Source: Peribacillus sp. FSL E2-0218 | GTDB taxonomy: Bacteria > Bacillota > Bacilli > Bacillales > DSM-1321 | NCBI RefSeq assembly: GCF_037992945.1 | Contig: NZ_CP150304.1 | Location: 1,119,501-1,183,500 of the forward strand | DNA length: 64,000 bases | Reading direction: 5' to 3' | Shown: in pieces, positions 60,836 to 64,000 of the stretch | How the letters are laid out: each line of letters starts with the position of its first letter | Numbering within the stretch: the first letter of the stretch is position 1 | Position numbers and translations under genes: made by a program | The notes under the pieces: generated by a model | What the model saw: only the letters and a program-made list of their open reading frames with translations | Database searches by the model: none | Told to the model about the DNA's origin: nothing

Positions 60836-60951
60836 AAAATGAATAAGGATAACATGCTTTTTAGCTTAAATCGATTTTATAGGTTTTACCCATTATTAAA
60901 ATGGGAAGGTAAAGAATAACGATACGATACAGCAGAAAGGGTGAGGTGAGC

Positions 60952-61125
60952 ATGAAGAACCGAATCATCAATAAGTATAAGGATCTCGGGATTCATATTG
61001 AAAAAACGAAATCACGGCAGGAGATTTTCAACAATGTTTCGCAAACGGATTCATCCTTACTCACCACAGCTGCTTTTTTGCAATTCGTCCGAAAAACGGA
61101 GGCTAAAGGAATATTGATGCAATGA
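60952..61125 (+). CDS. Small protein of unknown function, 57 aa
   Basis: ATG with GGGTGAGGTGAG upstream, and a terminator immediately after the stop. Basic, soluble (MKNRIINKYKDLGIHIEKTK...TDSSLLTTAAFLQFVRKTEAKG), probably two helices. No Cys. Family not recognised. Confidence 0.6.
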   Translation: MKNRIINKYKDLGIHIEKTKSRQEIFNNVSQTDSSLLTTAAFLQFVRKTEAKGILMQ

Positions 61126-61126
61126 G

Positions 61127-61159
61127 AGACCGGAGCACATATTTGCTGGTCTTTTTTTT
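61127..61159 (+). terminator. Terminator after the 57-aa gene
   Basis: Stem AGACC/GGTCT extended by AGCA/TGCT with a GG bulge, then T8. Confidence 0.8.
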
Positions 61160-61281
61160 GTGCAATAATCTAGGCGGTACCGAGTATCGGGCAGAATATG
61201 AAAAACCGAATAGAACGCTGTGTCCCGAATAGGATATAAGGACAAACATTTTGAAATTGGTGTTAAGGGGAGTCCGATTGA

Positions 61282-61914
61282 ATGGTATCACAGCTTATAA
61301 TGACGATATTGAATTGGTTTGCCGGAATGGGGTATTTGGGCATATTATTGGGGCTGATGGTCGAAGTCATCCCGAGTGAGCTTGTTCTTGGATACGGCGG
61401 ATATTTGGTAGGCTTAGGAAAAATGAATTTTTGGGGAGCCGTCCTTGCAGGGGTAGCAGGAGGGACGATGGCCCAGTTATTTCTTTATTGGGCTGGTTAC
61501 TATGGCGGACGGCCTTTTTTGTTGAAGTATGGAAAATATATTTTAATAAAGGAAAAGCATATTTTTATGTCCGAACGTTGGTTTCAACGTTATGGGGTAG
61601 GGGTCATTTTCACGGCTCGATTCATCCCGGTTGTCCGCCATGCCATTTCCATCCCGGCAGGAATAGCCAGGATGTCCGTATGGAAATTCATCTTCTATAC
61701 GATTGCGGCAGTCATACCCTGGACCATTTTGTTTTTATCCTTAGGAAAAATCCTCGGTGATAATTGGCAGCAAGTCAGGGAAATCACTGCGCCATATCTA
61801 ATTCCGGCAGCAGGTTTTTCCTTTGTTTTCATCATGCTTTATATCATATGGAAAAGGAAGAGTCCTCCCCCGGTCGTATTGGTTAAAAAAATAGGTCGGT
61901 TTTCTGATAAATGA
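61282..61914 (+). CDS. DedA-family membrane protein (second copy)
   Basis: 210 residues. Same motif order as the gene at 29242: EVIPSELVLGYGGYLV, GTMAQLFLYWAGYYGGRPF, FTARFIPVVRHAISIPAGIARM. The FxxRFxPxxR Arg residues and the acidic E in EVIPSE are kept. AAGGGGAG precedes the ATG. Probably a lipid-carrier flippase. A basic C-terminal tail distinguishes it. Confidence 0.88.
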   Translation: MVSQLIMTILNWFAGMGYLGILLGLMVEVIPSELVLGYGGYLVGLGKMNFWGAVLAGVAGGTMAQLFLYWAGYYGGRPFLLKYGKYILIKEKHIFMSERWFQRYGVGVIFTARFIPVVRHAISIPAGIARMSVWKFIFYTIAAVIPWTILFLSLGKILGDNWQQVREITAPYLIPAAGFSFVFIMLYIIWKRKSPPPVVLVKKIGRFSDK

Positions 61915-61918
61915 ATAC

Positions 61919-61955
61919 AAAAAAACAGCCTCGTTGTTTACGGGGCTGTTTTTTC
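61919..61955. terminator. Bidirectional terminator between dedA and CBS/CorC copy 2
   Basis: Stem AAAAAACAGCC/GGGCTGTTTTTT with a 12-nt loop, immediately between the two convergent stop codons. Confidence 0.85.
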
Positions 61956-61957
61956 AT

Positions 61958-63289
61958 CTATCTTTGGGGAAGGTCTTCCTCGAGAGGAAGCTTAACGACC
62001 TTTTTTGTCACTTCTATGGAACGAATGGCGTGATCTTCCATTTCAATCACCTTGAAGCAAAATCCGTCCTTTTCCATGATGTCCCCTACATTCACATCAT
62101 AATTTTCCGTAAGCACCCATCCGCCGATGGTATCGACATCGTCTTCTTCCAAGTGAATGCCAAGTAGATCATTCACTTCCTTAACAAGAAGCTTCGAGTC
62201 TAAAATATAGTGCCCATCCTTAATTTTCCGGATGGATGCGACTTCATCGATATCGAATTCATCCCTGATTTCCCCAACGATTTCCTCGAGGATATCCTCG
62301 ACTGTGACAAGGCCGGAGGTACCGCCGTATTCATCCATCAAAATAGCCATATGGATGCGTTCTTTTTGCATTTTCAACAGCAGATCATGTATAGGTATAT
62401 TTTCCATGACACGAATGATCGGACGTGAGTAATTTTCAATCGCCTTGACTTGGATTTCCGGATTACGAATAAGGTCCGAGAACACCTCTTTCAAATTCAC
62501 CAAGCCGATGACATGGTCTTTATCACCTTCGACAACAGGATATCGTGTGTACTTCTCCAACTTTGCCACATCGACGAATTCCTGTACCGTTTCATCTTTC
62601 GAAATGGTCATGATTTCTGTCCTTGGGACCATGATTTCTTTGGCAACACGGTCATCGAATTCAAAGATATTGCTTACATATTTGAATTCCGATTGGTTAA
62701 TCTCTCCGCTTTTATAACTATCGGAAAGGATGAAGCGCAATTCTTCTTCGGTGTGGGCTATTTCACTTTCGGACGCAGGCTTGAAGCCAAATAATCCTAC
62801 AACGAAGCGAGAAGAGTGATTCAATACCCAAATGAAGGGGAAGGCAATCTTATGGAAAAAAATCAGCGGGCCGGCAATAGCCAGGGCCACTTGTTCCGCC
62901 TTTTGAATGGCGACTGTCTTCGGTGCCAATTCACCAACAACGACATTCAGGAATGTTATCAGGGAAAATGAAATGACAAATGTCAGAATGCTTGTGACTT
63001 CCTGTGGGAAATGTAAGGCATTGAATAAAGGTCCTACCAATGTGAGGACAGTCGGTTGTCCCAGCCACCCCAATCCAAGGGCAGTCACTGTAATGCCGAG
63101 CTGTGTCGCGGAAAGGTATTCATCAAGATCGGATGTAACTTTCTTGGCCGCCATGGCTTTTTTGTTTCCCTCTTCAATCAATTGGTCGAGCCTTGAGCTG
63201 CGAACCCTGATGATCGAAAATTCGGAAGCTACAAAAAAGGCAGTTAAAGCGATTAAAATAATGACTAATAACAAACTTAATATGTCCAA
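61958..63289 (-). CDS. HlyC/CorC-family CNNM-CBS membrane protein (copy 2)
   Basis: 443 residues, same domains as copy 1: DUF21 (1 to about 200), two CBS domains (VIGLVNLKEVF; HMAILMDEYGGTSGLVTVEDI) and CorC_HlyC end. TTG start in nearly the same sequence context as copy 1 (ACTATTTGGACATATTAA), but without an obvious ribosome site. A GTG frame, in phase with TIWTY before that TAA, runs across the start and could couple translation. Role in divalent cation handling inferred. Confidence 0.88.
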   Translation of the reverse strand: MDILSLLLVIILIALTAFFVASEFSIIRVRSSRLDQLIEEGNKKAMAAKKVTSDLDEYLSATQLGITVTALGLGWLGQPTVLTLVGPLFNALHFPQEVTSILTFVISFSLITFLNVVVGELAPKTVAIQKAEQVALAIAGPLIFFHKIAFPFIWVLNHSSRFVVGLFGFKPASESEIAHTEEELRFILSDSYKSGEINQSEFKYVSNIFEFDDRVAKEIMVPRTEIMTISKDETVQEFVDVAKLEKYTRYPVVEGDKDHVIGLVNLKEVFSDLIRNPEIQVKAIENYSRPIIRVMENIPIHDLLLKMQKERIHMAILMDEYGGTSGLVTVEDILEEIVGEIRDEFDIDEVASIRKIKDGHYILDSKLLVKEVNDLLGIHLEEDDVDTIGGWVLTENYDVNVGDIMEKDGFCFKVIEMEDHAIRSIEVTKKVVKLPLEEDLPQR

Positions 63290-63555
63290 ATAGTGAGGGA
63301 TTCCATTGAATCGCCGTTGATGCCGGACGACCTAATTATCCCAGTCACCTCCCAAAACCAATAATAAATGAAATGATTACCTTTTATAAATGGCAGATGA
63401 AAAATAAATATCGGTTTATTCCATATGAGAATTTTCGATCTATAGCGTCATTCACCTCGATCAGTAGCGGAACCTTCCTAATAGTATAAGTAAACGGAGG
63501 CCATTCAGTCAAAAATTTCACACTGAAAATCCAAGGAAATCAGGATATTTATTCA

Positions 63556-64000
63556 TTATTTAGTTTGCAGCTGTATGGAAAAGGTCGTCAGGAAATCGGT
63601 TGAATGACATGATAAGGTTCCTTTATGTTTCAAAACGATTTCTTTACAGACGAATAGCCCCAGCCCCGTCCCCCTTTTTTTTGTGGTGATAAAAGGTTCA
63701 AAAATATTCGGCAGGACTTCTTCCGGTATCTTCGGACCATTGTTGGAAATATTCAAGGTAAGGATGCCAGGGGGTGATTCAGAGCCGGAAATATAAATGG
63801 ATGGGGAAGGCATCCCAGTCACTACATCTAAGGCATTTAAAATGATATTCAATAACACTTGGCGAAATTCCTCTTCAGAACCTGAAATGACGGCATCATC
63901 GGCAACGTTACATGTAATCGAAGCGTTGACTTCCAAAATGCTGGGATATAAAAATTCAATTACCTCGTTAACCAGTCGGGAGATCGAAAATAGTTCTGTC
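63556..64000 (-). CDS. Sensor histidine kinase, C-terminal ATPase domain (partial)
   Basis: The frame stays open to the right edge, so the N-terminal part lies outside. The visible 147 residues contain the N box (LLNIILNALDVV), G1 (ISNNGPKIPEE), F (IFEPFITTK) and G2 (GTGLGLFVCKEIV) boxes of a HATPase_c domain. It resembles sporulation or PAS-type kinases, but the sensor part is not visible. Confidence 0.88.
   Translation of the reverse strand, partial: TELFSISRLVNEVIEFLYPSILEVNASITCNVADDAVISGSEEEFRQVLLNIILNALDVVTGMPSPSIYISGSESPPGILTLNISNNGPKIPEEVLPNIFEPFITTKKRGTGLGLFVCKEIVLKHKGTLSCHSTDFLTTFSIQLQTK

Overview
The window looks like the chromosome of an aerobic, spore-forming, low-GC Firmicute of the Bacillaceae, most like the Peribacillus/Bacillus simplex group. 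That is judged from gene families and layout, not a database search. Supporting signs: strong AGGAGG ribosome sites, TTG/GTG starts, a YjcZ-type glycine-rich peptide, a YtvI-family protein, an Spx paralogue, Mn-dependent pyrophosphatase, and sites resembling GlnR/TnrA boxes.

1-3.4 kb: end of an APC amino-acid/amine permease, a YtcJ-type amidohydrolase and a carbamoyl-amidase, probably one operon. 4.3-14.7 kb: uric acid catabolism. pucM, pucL and a uric-acid permease (broken by one extra G) run leftward. pucR and a Rieske oxygenase are divergent. pucF, pucG and pucH run rightward. Together they take urate through 5-hydroxyisourate, OHCU, allantoin and allantoate to ureidoglycine. The two operons carry the same composite operator upstream. 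No xanthine dehydrogenase is present, so the Rieske protein is a candidate for a purine oxidation step.

14.8-27.8 kb: aerobic phenylacetyl-CoA pathway: paaI, paaK, paaABCD, an EthD protein, three crotonases, an aldehyde dehydrogenase, paaH, a thiolase, paaX and paaY. No paaE reductase and no ring-opening MaoC domain are seen. Both main promoters have a TAACGTTATA-type repeat just downstream of the -10 box.

27.9-39 kb: FMN oxygenase, dedA, an intact IS1182-family element inserted in the dedA terminator with the whole hairpin duplicated, yjcZ, a phosphoesterase, czcD, a two-component system, an Spx paralogue lacking the redox CxxC, an orphan modB and a cold-shock gene.

39-47.4 kb: a B12-independent ribonucleotide reductase operon under a cobalamin riboswitch with a terminator, pyrophosphatase, a SulP transporter, and a pair of tiny related zinc-ribbon proteins, one behind a cyclic-di-GMP-I riboswitch.

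47.4-64 kb: MFS and citrate transporters, Cu/Zn superoxide dismutase lipoprotein, TrhO, a second FMN oxygenase, GNAT and MarR proteins, YtvI, a DnaJ-zinc-finger-like peptide, two paralogous CBS/CorC membrane proteins (one with a leader of about 300 nt), YitT, a YtkA-type lipoprotein, a second dedA and the end of a sensor kinase. No rRNA, tRNA, CRISPR or prophage was recognised.
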